From positions 1 through 49,865 of the forward strand of contig JAEWMJ010000021.1 of NCBI GenBank assembly GCA_023393165.1: a stretch of 49,865 bases of DNA, in the 5' to 3' direction. This DNA comes from Bacillota bacterium (GTDB lineage: Bacteria; Bacillota; Clostridia; Christensenellales; Christensenellaceae). Of the stretch, positions 32,098-39,386 are shown one piece after another. How positions within the stretch are numbered: the stretch's first letter is position 1; each line of letters opens with the position of its first letter. The notes below the pieces were generated by a model, which did not search any database, was not told the origin of the DNA, and worked only from the letters and a program-made list of their open reading frames with translations. Made by a program: the position numbers and the translations under genes.

Positions 32098-33132
32098 TTA
32101 CGGTATCAGCAATACCTTGCATCCGCGTCCTGAAAGTGCAATTTCGAAAGCTTCATTATATTCGCTCATTTTGAAGCGGTGCGTAATGATGTTATCGAGA
32201 TTTATTTTACCGCTCATCAGGAACTTCTCAGCCTTATCCCATGTCCAGAACATACTTCTTCCCCAATTTCCTTTCAGCGTCACCTCGCTTAGCGTCAGAC
32301 GCTGCATGGGGTTTTTGATTACAATATCATCCTTCGGATTTCCTACCATGTACATTTTCGCGCATTTATGCAGCGATCTTAAACCTTCATTAATGACGCC
32401 CTCATTTCCGGACGCTTCGATGAATACATCCAGTCCCCCGGTTTCTTTTAAAAGAATATCGGCAAAATCAGGATTTTCTTTTGAATTGATCACGTCGGTA
32501 GCGCCGTTTTTCTTTGCCAGTTCCAATCTTTGGTCATTGATATCCACGGCATAAATTTTCTGCGCCCCAAGTCCGGCGCTGAGAGATATTGCAAATTGAC
32601 CGATCGGCCCGCATCCTGCAACGCATACAGTCGACATGCCGACCTCCGCATCGAATACCGGGCGTACCACCACTCCAAGAGGTTCAAGCATCGCGCCCTC
32701 CTCCCAGGTCATGCCCTCAGGGAGTTTTCGCACGCCTGTTTCTTTTACCATCGCATATTCGGCAAAACAGCCGTTGATATTATGTCCGAACAATCCCATA
32801 TTCAGGCAGGTATGCGGCAGCCCGAGCTGGCATTGTTTGCAGTATCCGCAGGGTATATGGCTGTCAAACGCAACCTTGTCCCCTACTTTTACATGCGTAA
32901 CGGCGTCCCCGATCTCAACTACCTCGCCCGAGCATTCATGGCCGGGAATAAACGGCAGTTCTTTCACAAGTCCTTCGCAAAACTTTTTGTTCCACACATA
33001 AAAATTCAAGTCCGACCCGCAGATCGCCGCTGCCTTTACCTGGATCAATACGTCTCTTTTGCCTGGTTTGGGTACATCGACATCCAAATACTCAAATCCT
33101 TTTTCCTTGTTCGTTTTCACAACCGCTTTCAT
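32098..33132 (-). CDS. Zinc-dependent alcohol/polyol dehydrogenase
   Basis: About 344 residues, medium-chain dehydrogenase family. Catalytic zinc ligands appear as Cys in AICGSDLN and His-Glu in PGHECSG; the structural zinc loop has four Cys (CGYCKQCQLGLPHTC). The nucleotide loop reads VAGCGPIGQFA followed by an acidic Asp (AVDIND), suggesting NAD+. This is the sorbitol/threonine dehydrogenase-like group. The ATG at 33132 lies nine bases after GAGG. The gene follows the second URO-D-like gene by 35 bp and probably starts oxidation of the imported compound. Confidence 0.92.
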   Translation of the reverse strand: MKAVVKTNKEKGFEYLDVDVPKPGKRDVLIQVKAAAICGSDLNFYVWNKKFCEGLVKELPFIPGHECSGEVVEIGDAVTHVKVGDKVAFDSHIPCGYCKQCQLGLPHTCLNMGLFGHNINGCFAEYAMVKETGVRKLPEGMTWEEGAMLEPLGVVVRPVFDAEVGMSTVCVAGCGPIGQFAISLSAGLGAQKIYAVDINDQRLELAKKNGATDVINSKENPDFADILLKETGGLDVFIEASGNEGVINEGLRSLHKCAKMYMVGNPKDDIVIKNPMQRLTLSEVTLKGNWGRSMFWTWDKAEKFLMSGKINLDNIITHRFKMSEYNEAFEIALSGRGCKVLLIP

Positions 33133-33167
33133 CTTTATGCACCTCAATTAATTAAATATTTACTATG

Positions 33168-34364
33168 CTACATTCTGATTTGAGAAACTTTTCTGGCAAC
33201 TTCAATCCATAGTATGATGTTCCGGAGCATATCTTCCAGATTGTCGTATGCGTTAAGTGCGCTGATCTTAAGCCCAAATCCGCAGATATCCGATTCCACG
33301 CAGTCCTTTTTAATATCCGTTAGCCTTTTCGTCATGCTTTCCCTTGTTCCTTCAAGAATATCCTTTTGAGGATTCATGCATATTTCAAGAGGCGTTTTGT
33401 CTCTGAAGGCTTTTCCTGCAGCCAGCGCCGAAGTCCACGGCCCCACATTAAACAGATCCAGGTCTGAAAGTTTGGCTATTTCACAGGTAAGATCGCTTAC
33501 ATTTCCGCAGCTGTGCCAATAATGAAGTCCTCCGTGGAAGTCGCACAATTCCTGCTCGTACTGAAAGACCTTGTTTTTGTATAACCCAGGGGAAAGAGTG
33601 GGGCAGCTGACTTCGTCGTTATAAAGATTAGCCTTTTTAACGGGCTTCCCTAAATATTTCTCTAATCCTTTAAACCATTCTTTGCGCGAATCAGTTATAT
33701 ACCGCATCACGCCGTGATAGAATTCCTCGTCCGTAATCATATCTACCAACAGATCTTCAAATCCGCGAATATACACCGCAACGCCGAACGGGCTTCTGAT
33801 CCATTCCGGGAACAATACGTTTATGCCCTCATCATTGCAAAGTTCGCAAACATCCTCGTAGACGTTTATAATCTGCGGCATAATCCCGCTGGTTTTAAAG
33901 TTAACAGGCTGCATTCTTGTTAAGTCTTCAACACTGTTTATAACGGGAATCAGTTCAAGTTCAGGATCTTTGCCTTCAAGCGTGACAAATTTAAGTCCAA
34001 ACAGGCTTCCTTCCAGGGCAGTTGACCCCCACATGGGAATATCCATTGTCAAAAAAGTGTCGTCCTGAAAGTTTTTAAACCGGAATATCATGATCTTCAG
34101 ATAATTTTCCAAAAATGTTTGAGCGTCAAAATAGAATTTCCGGATATCAAATTTAAATATCCTTGACCATGTGGGATTTTGAATATCGGCTGTTATGGGG
34201 ATCATGCCATCCTTCCAGCTCCTGTCGGTTTTCGGAGTCGGACGAAACTGGTCCCTTCCGCTTCTGGCAATCCCTTTCCACATGCTTCCTCTGCGCAAGT
34301 TTTCCTGGCTTTGCTCTAATCTCTTGTACTCGTCAATGAGTCTTTTAATTTCCTCAGTTTTCAT
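33168..34364 (-). CDS. URO-D-fold protein 2 with HxCGN motif
   Basis: 398 residues, distantly related to the uroporphyrinogen decarboxylase/methyltransferase fold. The key segment is HYWHSCGNVSDL: the His-x-Cys-Gly-Asn motif is the zinc-binding element of MtaA/CmuA-type methyltransferases, unlike URO-D protein 1, which lacks the Cys. No corrinoid protein or activator is encoded nearby. It is the first gene of the long operon, directly behind a TGTATACA operator, with only a weak AAAGAA ribosome site. The actual reaction (methyl transfer, decarboxylation or another) is unknown. Confidence 0.78.
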   Translation of the reverse strand: MKTEEIKRLIDEYKRLEQSQENLRRGSMWKGIARSGRDQFRPTPKTDRSWKDGMIPITADIQNPTWSRIFKFDIRKFYFDAQTFLENYLKIMIFRFKNFQDDTFLTMDIPMWGSTALEGSLFGLKFVTLEGKDPELELIPVINSVEDLTRMQPVNFKTSGIMPQIINVYEDVCELCNDEGINVLFPEWIRSPFGVAVYIRGFEDLLVDMITDEEFYHGVMRYITDSRKEWFKGLEKYLGKPVKKANLYNDEVSCPTLSPGLYKNKVFQYEQELCDFHGGLHYWHSCGNVSDLTCEIAKLSDLDLFNVGPWTSALAAGKAFRDKTPLEICMNPQKDILEGTRESMTKRLTDIKKDCVESDICGFGLKISALNAYDNLEDMLRNIILWIEVARKVSQIRM

Positions 34365-34384
34365 AATAAGTATTCTTTCTGTAT

Positions 34385-34399
34385 ATGTATTGTATACAT
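34385..34399. promoter_or_regulatory. GntR-type operator before the long operon
   Basis: Perfect 6-bp arms ATGTAT and ATACAT around TGT, lying between the GntR stop and the first gene of the long operon. It belongs with the palindromes at 35144-35155 and 36383-36403, which share a GTATAC core. Confidence 0.65.
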
Positions 34400-34423
34400 A
34401 ATGAATTAAAAAAAATTATGCTA

Positions 34424-35077
34424 TTATTTCAACGAGAATACGCCGTTTTTTAAGATATGTTCAAAAGCACGTTCCCGCGAACTGATAATATGGTTTTTCA
34501 TTTCATTGGCGGCTTCTTCCGCATCACCTTTCAGCATAGCGTCCAGAATCACCATATGCTGTTTTAAAGTCTCAATTACATCCTCCTCGCTTCTGGTAGA
34601 AAGTACGCGCACCCTTTGGTTATGTTCAAAAAGATTTTCCATCATCCTGCTCAAATAAATATTACCGGCATATTTTAAAATCATATTATGCAGATCTTCA
34701 TCATCCTTTACGATATCGCCGTAATTTGCATGTTCGTTTTTAACAATATATTTTTCCAGCTTTTTTTTGAGCATAATTAGCGCGTCTTTTGGAATATTTG
34801 GAATCGCCAGTTTGACCGCGAACGGTTCCAGTTCGGCTCGTACGGTATATAAATCTGCTATATCTTTAATTGTAATTTCAGAAACGAACATTCCTCTTCT
34901 GGGAAAAATATTTACCAGATTTTCTTTTGAGAGAGCATTAATCGCTTCTCTGAAAGGTGTTCTGCTTACGTTGATTTCTTCAATAATCTGCTTTTCATTC
35001 AGCATCTGGCCTGGAAGATATTCTCCGTTTATGATTCTTTCTTTAATAATATCGTATGCTTTTTCTTTTAAATTCAT
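34424..35077 (-). CDS. GntR-family regulator with FCD domain
   Basis: 217 residues. Residues ~5-70 are the winged helix of the GntR family (INGEYLPGQMLNEKQIIEEI, NVSRTPFREAINALSKENLV); the rest is the helical FCD sensor domain with the usual metal-binding His/Asp positions (DEDLHNMILKY, QHMVILDAML). FCD regulators typically sense hydroxy acids or sugar acids, which suits the glycerate genes next door. GGAG lies eight bases before the ATG. GTATAC-centred palindromes flank the gene on both sides and lie in the glycerate kinase promoter, so it likely controls the whole 22-38 kb region. Confidence 0.93.
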   Translation of the reverse strand: MNLKEKAYDIIKERIINGEYLPGQMLNEKQIIEEINVSRTPFREAINALSKENLVNIFPRRGMFVSEITIKDIADLYTVRAELEPFAVKLAIPNIPKDALIMLKKKLEKYIVKNEHANYGDIVKDDEDLHNMILKYAGNIYLSRMMENLFEHNQRVRVLSTRSEEDVIETLKQHMVILDAMLKGDAEEAANEMKNHIISSRERAFEHILKNGVFSLK

Positions 35078-35109
35078 CGCATATCTCCGAATTGTTTTTT
35101 ACAATACAT

Positions 35110-35138
35110 ATAGTATCACATATAAAAAACTTTGTAAA
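35110..35138 (-). promoter_or_regulatory. Promoter of the GntR gene
   Basis: TTTACA, 17-bp spacer, TACTAT on the minus strand. Confidence 0.65.
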
Positions 35139-35143
35139 TACTT

Positions 35144-35155
35144 TTTGTATACAAA
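35144..35155. promoter_or_regulatory. GntR-type operator at its own promoter
   Basis: Perfect 12-bp palindrome TTTGTATACAAA, just upstream of the -35 box of the GntR promoter. It suggests autoregulation. Confidence 0.65.
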
Positions 35156-35166
35156 TTGTATATTTT

Positions 35167-36306
35167 TTAATAATTTAAATGCATTCCTATTTTCATAAGT
35201 CTGGCTACGTTCAATCCGGCGGTAAAAAGGCTTTCCTCCGCCTCTTTTTTAACATCTTCCATAGTCAGAATCCTGTTTACGCATGCAATCGCGGCATCCA
35301 AACCCAATTGATCCATGAGGCTGCCGCCCCCCTTTACCTGCCCAGATATTGCAATTACCGGGATATTATGTTCGCATGCCGCCGCCGATATGCCCATCGG
35401 CGCTTTTCCATTAAGCGCCTGCCTGTCCATGCAACCCTCGCCCGTTATAACAAGGTCTGTATTTTTGATTTTATCCCTTAATTTTGACGCTTCCAGAACG
35501 ATCTCTATACCAGATTTCAGCTTGCCGCCGCAAAATGCCATCAGACCAAACCCCAATCCTCCGGCAGCGCCGGCTCCAGGAATCTCTGCATAATTCATTC
35601 CGGTTTTCTCCTTTAAAACTTTTGCAAACTGCCGCAAAGCATTGTCCAATTGGGCAGCCTGTTCGGGATCTGCGCCTTTTTGCGGACCGTATACAAAACT
35701 GGCTCCGTCTGGTCCGTATAAGGGATTTTTTACGTCGCAGGCAACAATAATCTCGCATTCATGGACGCGCCGGTCAAGTCCGTTCAAATCGATTTCTTTA
35801 AGCGTTGAAAGTGCTGCGCCTCCCGGCTGAAGCTCATTGCCGTCGGCATTCAGAAAACGTACTCCTAATGCCTGCGCCATCCCGGCTCCTCCGTCGTTGG
35901 TGGCCGACCCTCCGATGCCGATAATCAACTTGCCCGCGCCTTCGTCCAGCGCCTTTTTTATCAATTGGCCCGTCCCGTATGTTGTAGCGCACATGGGGTC
36001 GGGATTCCTGCCGCGCATCAGTGTTAATCCGGACGCCTGCGCCATTTCAATCACCGCAATTTTCCCGGATATGCCCCAGGCAGCGCGGACGGGCTCTCCG
36101 AGCGGACCCATCACTTTCAAATGGCGTATTGTACCCTTATTATTCTCCATAATAGCTGCAACGGTACCTTCTCCTCCATCAGCTACGGACAACACCTCGA
36201 TTTCTGCTCCGCCAAACACCCGGAGGAACGCTTTTTTTACGATATTCCCCGCCTGTTTTGATTCCAGGGTTCCTTTATAGGAATCAATAGCAATTAATAT
36301 TTTCAT
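35167..36306 (-). CDS. Glycerate 2-kinase (GlxK/GarK type)
   Basis: 379 residues, full length for the GarK/GlxK family, which turns D-glycerate into 2-phosphoglycerate with ATP. Family marks are MKILIAIDSYKGTLES at the start, VADGGEGT, EMAQASGL, the glycine-rich GIGGSATNDGGAGMAQALG, GAAGGLGFGLMAF, and VITGEGCMDRQ near the C-terminus. AGGAAGG precedes the ATG. It is divergent from the isomerase/dehydrogenase pair across a shared operator, so glycerate is very likely the exit point of the pathway. Confidence 0.95.
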   Translation of the reverse strand: MKILIAIDSYKGTLESKQAGNIVKKAFLRVFGGAEIEVLSVADGGEGTVAAIMENNKGTIRHLKVMGPLGEPVRAAWGISGKIAVIEMAQASGLTLMRGRNPDPMCATTYGTGQLIKKALDEGAGKLIIGIGGSATNDGGAGMAQALGVRFLNADGNELQPGGAALSTLKEIDLNGLDRRVHECEIIVACDVKNPLYGPDGASFVYGPQKGADPEQAAQLDNALRQFAKVLKEKTGMNYAEIPGAGAAGGLGFGLMAFCGGKLKSGIEIVLEASKLRDKIKNTDLVITGEGCMDRQALNGKAPMGISAAACEHNIPVIAISGQVKGGGSLMDQLGLDAAIACVNRILTMEDVKKEAEESLFTAGLNVARLMKIGMHLNY

Positions 36307-36351
36307 AACAATGCCTTCCTATTATTCATTCATTTTTATCATGACAACCTA

Positions 36352-36380
36352 TTGATTTCCTGCAATATGTGTTGTATATT
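36352..36380 (+). promoter_or_regulatory. Promoter of the isomerase-dehydrogenase operon
   Basis: TTGATT, 17-bp spacer, TATATT on the plus strand; the operator at 36383-36403 starts two bases after the -10 box. Confidence 0.7.
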
Positions 36381-36382
36381 TT

Positions 36383-36403
36383 AAGTATACATTATGTGTA
36401 CTT
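36383..36403. promoter_or_regulatory. Shared GntR-type operator in the divergent promoter region
   Basis: 21-bp palindrome (arms AAGTATACAT/ATGTGTACTT, one mismatch) that covers the start region of the plus promoter and the -10 and spacer of the minus promoter, so one bound dimer could block both. Confidence 0.7.
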
Positions 36404-36412
36404 AATACGCAA
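36384..36412 (-). promoter_or_regulatory. Promoter of the glycerate kinase
   Basis: TTGCGT, 17-bp spacer, TATACT on the minus strand; the operator palindrome fills its spacer and -10 box. Confidence 0.65.
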
Positions 36413-36444
36413 TCATAAAATTAACAATAAGGAGAATGTCAGTT

Positions 36445-37356
36445 ATGAATGAAACCATCCAAAAATTCATGAAAATCGGGACTATCCACTTCATGTCCTA
36501 TCCGGAATGTATGAAGGGCGAAGGCCCGATACTGGAAACGCTGAAAAAGATCGCGGTGGACGATTATTTTGACGCCATCGAGCTTACCTGGATCAAGGAC
36601 GCAAGTATTCGTCGCCAGGCGATCGACCTGCTCGGCGCTTCCGGGCTTACCGTTTGCTACGGTTCCCAGCCCCGGCATCTTACCACAGGCCTTAATATCA
36701 ATCATCTGGACGAGCCGCAAAGGCAGGCGGCGCTTGCAAGCCTGAAGGAAGGCATCGACGAGGCATACGAATGGAAAGCCGCCGGATTTGCATTTTTAAG
36801 CGGTAAATATGAGGAATCTACCAAGGAAAAATCTTATAAAAAACTGCTTCAATCAACAAAAGAAATGTGCGCATACGCGAAACAAAAAGGAAATATGCGC
36901 ATTGTTCTAGAAATATTTGATTATGACGTAGATAAAAAATCCATTATTGGCCCTGCTGCGCTTGCAAAAAGATTTGCGGAGGATGTTCTCGCCGAATACG
37001 ACAACTTTGGCCTGCTTGTTGATTTAAGCCATATACCCCAGACGCATGAAACGATAGAAGAAGCCATTCTTCCCATCAGGGATTATATCGTGCATACGCA
37101 TATCGGATCCTGTGTGTTGGGAGACCCCTCCCTCCCCGCTTACGGCGACGCGCACCCACGTTTTGATTTTCCGAATTCAATAAACGGCCCCAAAGAAGTG
37201 GCTCATTTCTTAAAAGTATTAATGGACATCGGCTATTTTGAAAAATTCGACCGCCCGATCGTCAGTTTCGAAATTAAGCCTTTCGGGAACGAAGACCGCG
37301 ACGTGGTGCTTGCAAACTGCAAACGCGTTCTGAACGAAGCATGGTCCATACTGTAA
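36445..37356 (+). CDS. TIM-barrel sugar isomerase/epimerase (xylose isomerase-like fold)
   Basis: 303 residues from the ATG at 36445, ten bases after AAGGAG; an ATG three codons earlier overlaps that site too closely. The fold is the AP-endonuclease-2/sugar isomerase barrel: likely metal ligands are Glu in VLEIFDYD, Asp and His in LLVDLSHIPQTHE, His in VHTHIGS, and Glu in PIVSFEIKPFG. Members include hydroxypyruvate isomerase and various epimerases. Being co-transcribed with a hydroxypyruvate/glycerate dehydrogenase, a hydroxypyruvate or tartronate semialdehyde-type isomerase is a fair guess, but the subfamily is not certain. Confidence 0.87.
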   Translation: MNETIQKFMKIGTIHFMSYPECMKGEGPILETLKKIAVDDYFDAIELTWIKDASIRRQAIDLLGASGLTVCYGSQPRHLTTGLNINHLDEPQRQAALASLKEGIDEAYEWKAAGFAFLSGKYEESTKEKSYKKLLQSTKEMCAYAKQKGNMRIVLEIFDYDVDKKSIIGPAALAKRFAEDVLAEYDNFGLLVDLSHIPQTHETIEEAILPIRDYIVHTHIGSCVLGDPSLPAYGDAHPRFDFPNSINGPKEVAHFLKVLMDIGYFEKFDRPIVSFEIKPFGNEDRDVVLANCKRVLNEAWSIL

Positions 37357-37379
37357 ATAATTATAAAGGAGAACAGGCT

Positions 37380-38354
37380 ATGAAAATTGTTGTACTGGAC
37401 GGATATACGGAAAACCCCGGAGATATATCCTGGGAACCCCTCTCCTCCCTGGGAGATTTTACAGTTTATGAGAGGACGTCCTATGATCCCAATTCTATCG
37501 GTCTGATTGTGGAACGCGCGAAAGACGCCGAAATCGTTTATACCAACAAAACACCCATTACCAAAGAAGTGCTGGACCGGCTGCCCAAGCTGAAATACAT
37601 CGGTGTTCTTGCAACCGGTTATAATGTTGTGGATACGGCATATGCCAGGGAGAAAGGCATTCCCGTGAGCAATATCCCAACATACGGCACCGCTGCGGTT
37701 GCACAGTTCGCCGCCGCCCTGCTTATGGAAATGTGCCACCATGTCGGCGCACACAGCGAAAGCGTGCTTTCCGGCGGCTGGCAGAACTGCCCGGATTTCT
37801 GCTACTGGAATTACCCGCTGGTTGAACTTTCCGGCAAAACAATGGGCCTGATCGGTTTCGGACGTATCGGCCAGGCGTTCGCCAGGGTCGCGGAGGCTCT
37901 TGGTATGGATGTGATCATATATGATGTTTTTCAAAACAAGAAATTTGAAAATGAGCATTTGAAATATGTTCCGTTCGATTACCTTCTGGAGAACTCGGAT
38001 GTAATTTCCCTGCATTGCCCCTTGACGAAAGAAAACACGGGCATAATCAACGCGAAAAACATTGCGCGCATGAAAAACGGCGTGATGCTCATCAATACAT
38101 CCCGCGGGCCGCTGATTGTTGAGAAGGATCTATCGGAAGCTCTTCATTCAGGCAAGGTTGCTTTTGCGGCGGTGGATGTGGTATCCACCGAGCCCATCAG
38201 CCCCGAAAACCCGCTGCTCAATGCTAAAAACATCATTATTACGCCACATATCGCCTGGGCGCCCAAGGAGTCGCGTATACGGCTGATGAATATCGCCGGA
38301 GACAATTTAAAAAAATTCCTGGAAGGAAACCCGGTTAATATTGTTAACAAATAG
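37380..38354 (+). CDS. D-2-hydroxyacid dehydrogenase (glycerate dehydrogenase/hydroxypyruvate reductase-like)
   Basis: Start set at 37380 because AAAGGAG lies eight bases upstream and the protein then begins MKIVVLDGYT, as in HprA. The NAD loop is GLIGFGRIGQ; the catalytic triad is Arg in NTSRGPL, Glu in VSTEPI and His in TPHIAW. Asp in IIYDVFQ after the second strand indicates NAD(H). It should interconvert hydroxypyruvate and D-glycerate, feeding the divergent glycerate kinase. It follows the isomerase by 23 bp and is the last gene of the operon. Confidence 0.93.
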   Translation: MKIVVLDGYTENPGDISWEPLSSLGDFTVYERTSYDPNSIGLIVERAKDAEIVYTNKTPITKEVLDRLPKLKYIGVLATGYNVVDTAYAREKGIPVSNIPTYGTAAVAQFAAALLMEMCHHVGAHSESVLSGGWQNCPDFCYWNYPLVELSGKTMGLIGFGRIGQAFARVAEALGMDVIIYDVFQNKKFENEHLKYVPFDYLLENSDVISLHCPLTKENTGIINAKNIARMKNGVMLINTSRGPLIVEKDLSEALHSGKVAFAAVDVVSTEPISPENPLLNAKNIIITPHIAWAPKESRIRLMNIAGDNLKKFLEGNPVNIVNK

Positions 38355-38494
38355 CCGCAAGAAATTTTTTTCAAAAACGCCTCCTTTTAACGCAAAAAAA
38401 CCGTATATACGGTTTCAGGCTGTTGACAAACCACAACTACTGTGTTATTTTTCCGCCTTTCCCACTTCACTGCGGATTCGCGCGTCGTATAAAA

Positions 38495-38545
38495 GCCTCC
38501 ATCTGACGAGGGAGGTGGCACAGCGAAGCTGTGACGGAGGGAGAG
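38495..38545. repeat. REP-like palindromic repeat
   Basis: Consists of a CCTCC/GGAGG hairpin followed by CACAGC-GAA-GCTGTG and a closing GGAGGGAG. This kind of G+C-rich double palindrome is a common interspersed repeat in Clostridia genomes. Confidence 0.6.
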
Positions 38546-38562
38546 AGTGAACAAAAGAGTTT

Positions 38563-38645
38563 GCGCTCATCTCGCGTTCAGTGGACGTTCGCCTCCCTGT
38601 ATCTGCCTTGGGGCAGCGGTCGGCTCCGTTCCCGAAATGCCTTGT
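38563..38645 (+). repeat. Dispersed repeat unit, copy A
   Basis: Contains GCGCTCATCTC, TTCAGTGGACGTTCGCCTC, GTCGGCTCCG and AAATGCCTTG in order. The same words in the same order occur on the opposite strand at 40720-40816 and 40862-40970. Confidence 0.5.
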
Positions 38646-38795
38646 ATTTGGGGTTTTCAGCAGCCTTCATTTATTTAAGGAAACGGTCTATCTTGTTATT
38701 TATTGCTCAAAATATACTTTGTCATCAATCTCAAACCGTGTATACGGTTTTTTGTTTTAACAACAACATTAAGCGCCTCCCCCCGCTCCGGTATC

Positions 38796-39191
38796 CTAAA
38801 GTTGCTTTTTTATCCACAAATACAGGCCCTCGGTCTCGTTTATGATTTCCCCGCACCTCTCATAGTCCAATTCCGAAAGCATCTCCGATTTGGCGCTGGG
38901 ATATCCCGCTTCGTTGTACAGTTTCTCCAGCCTGTCCAATATCCCCCTCTGGGCTTCCGTCAGCTCCTCATATATGCCGGCGTCCTTAACCAGGAGATTT
39001 AAGTTCTGGCTGAACGGCGCGGCCCTATCCTCGCACCTTTTTTCCAGCAGCGCTTTTAATATTTTTTCTATTGTCTGGTGGCACATAAACCCAATGTAAA
39101 AATATTTTTTTGCTTCAAGCAATACTTTTGCGGTCTCGTAATCGTAACCTGCAGCTATATCCCAGTAATGCGCTTTATTTTCGCTCTTCAT
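38796..39191 (-). CDS. Orphan HEPN-domain protein
   Basis: 131 residues, all helical. YDYETAKVLLEAKKYFYIGFMCHQTIEKILKALLE spans the first two helices of the HEPN fold (PF05168 type), and the later helices fit. HEPN proteins are usually paired with an MNT nucleotidyltransferase as toxin and antitoxin. Here no nucleotidyltransferase lies on either side. The Arg-x4-6-His nuclease motif is not visible, and the usual P-x-T-H-N-L helix start reads PFSQNL. It may therefore be an inactive or repurposed HEPN protein. AAAGGA lies 11 bases before the ATG. Confidence 0.82.
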   Translation of the reverse strand: MKSENKAHYWDIAAGYDYETAKVLLEAKKYFYIGFMCHQTIEKILKALLEKRCEDRAAPFSQNLNLLVKDAGIYEELTEAQRGILDRLEKLYNEAGYPSAKSEMLSELDYERCGEIINETEGLYLWIKKQL

Positions 39192-39309
39192 TCGTTAAGC
39201 CGTCCTTTTCTTTTTATTGTTTCAATTATTTTGCCAATCTGCCGAAAAAACTATTAAAAATTCGGGACTGTTTATCAAATTTTTTGAAATAAATTTCATT
39301 TTGTTCTGC

Positions 39310-39338
39310 TTTTCAATCCGCAGCATCTCGCTTATAAT
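39310..39338 (+). promoter_or_regulatory. Promoter of the MFS transporter
   Basis: TTTTCA, 17-bp spacer, TATAAT on the plus strand. Confidence 0.5.
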
Positions 39339-39386
39339 GGATAATACAAAAATAACCATATCAACACGTAAAGAGGTACCGTACGA

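Larger units (their letters stand above)
38393..38756. repeat. MITE-like segment with imperfect terminal inverted repeats
   Basis: The 441-bp gap 38355-38795 has no gene. The sequence around 38400-38430 and the reverse complement of 38719-38749 match at about 26 of 31 bases (both start ACCGTATA, end TTGACAAA or ATGACAAA). Between them lie a palindromic repeat and a unit of the dispersed repeat also found at 40.7-41.0 kb. The right arm, with GGTTTTTTG, would also work as a terminator for the dehydrogenase operon. Confidence 0.5.

Noticed and set aside
37233..38015. 260-codon minus-strand open frame
   Set aside because: Antisense to the isomerase end and the hydroxyacid dehydrogenase, both well supported.
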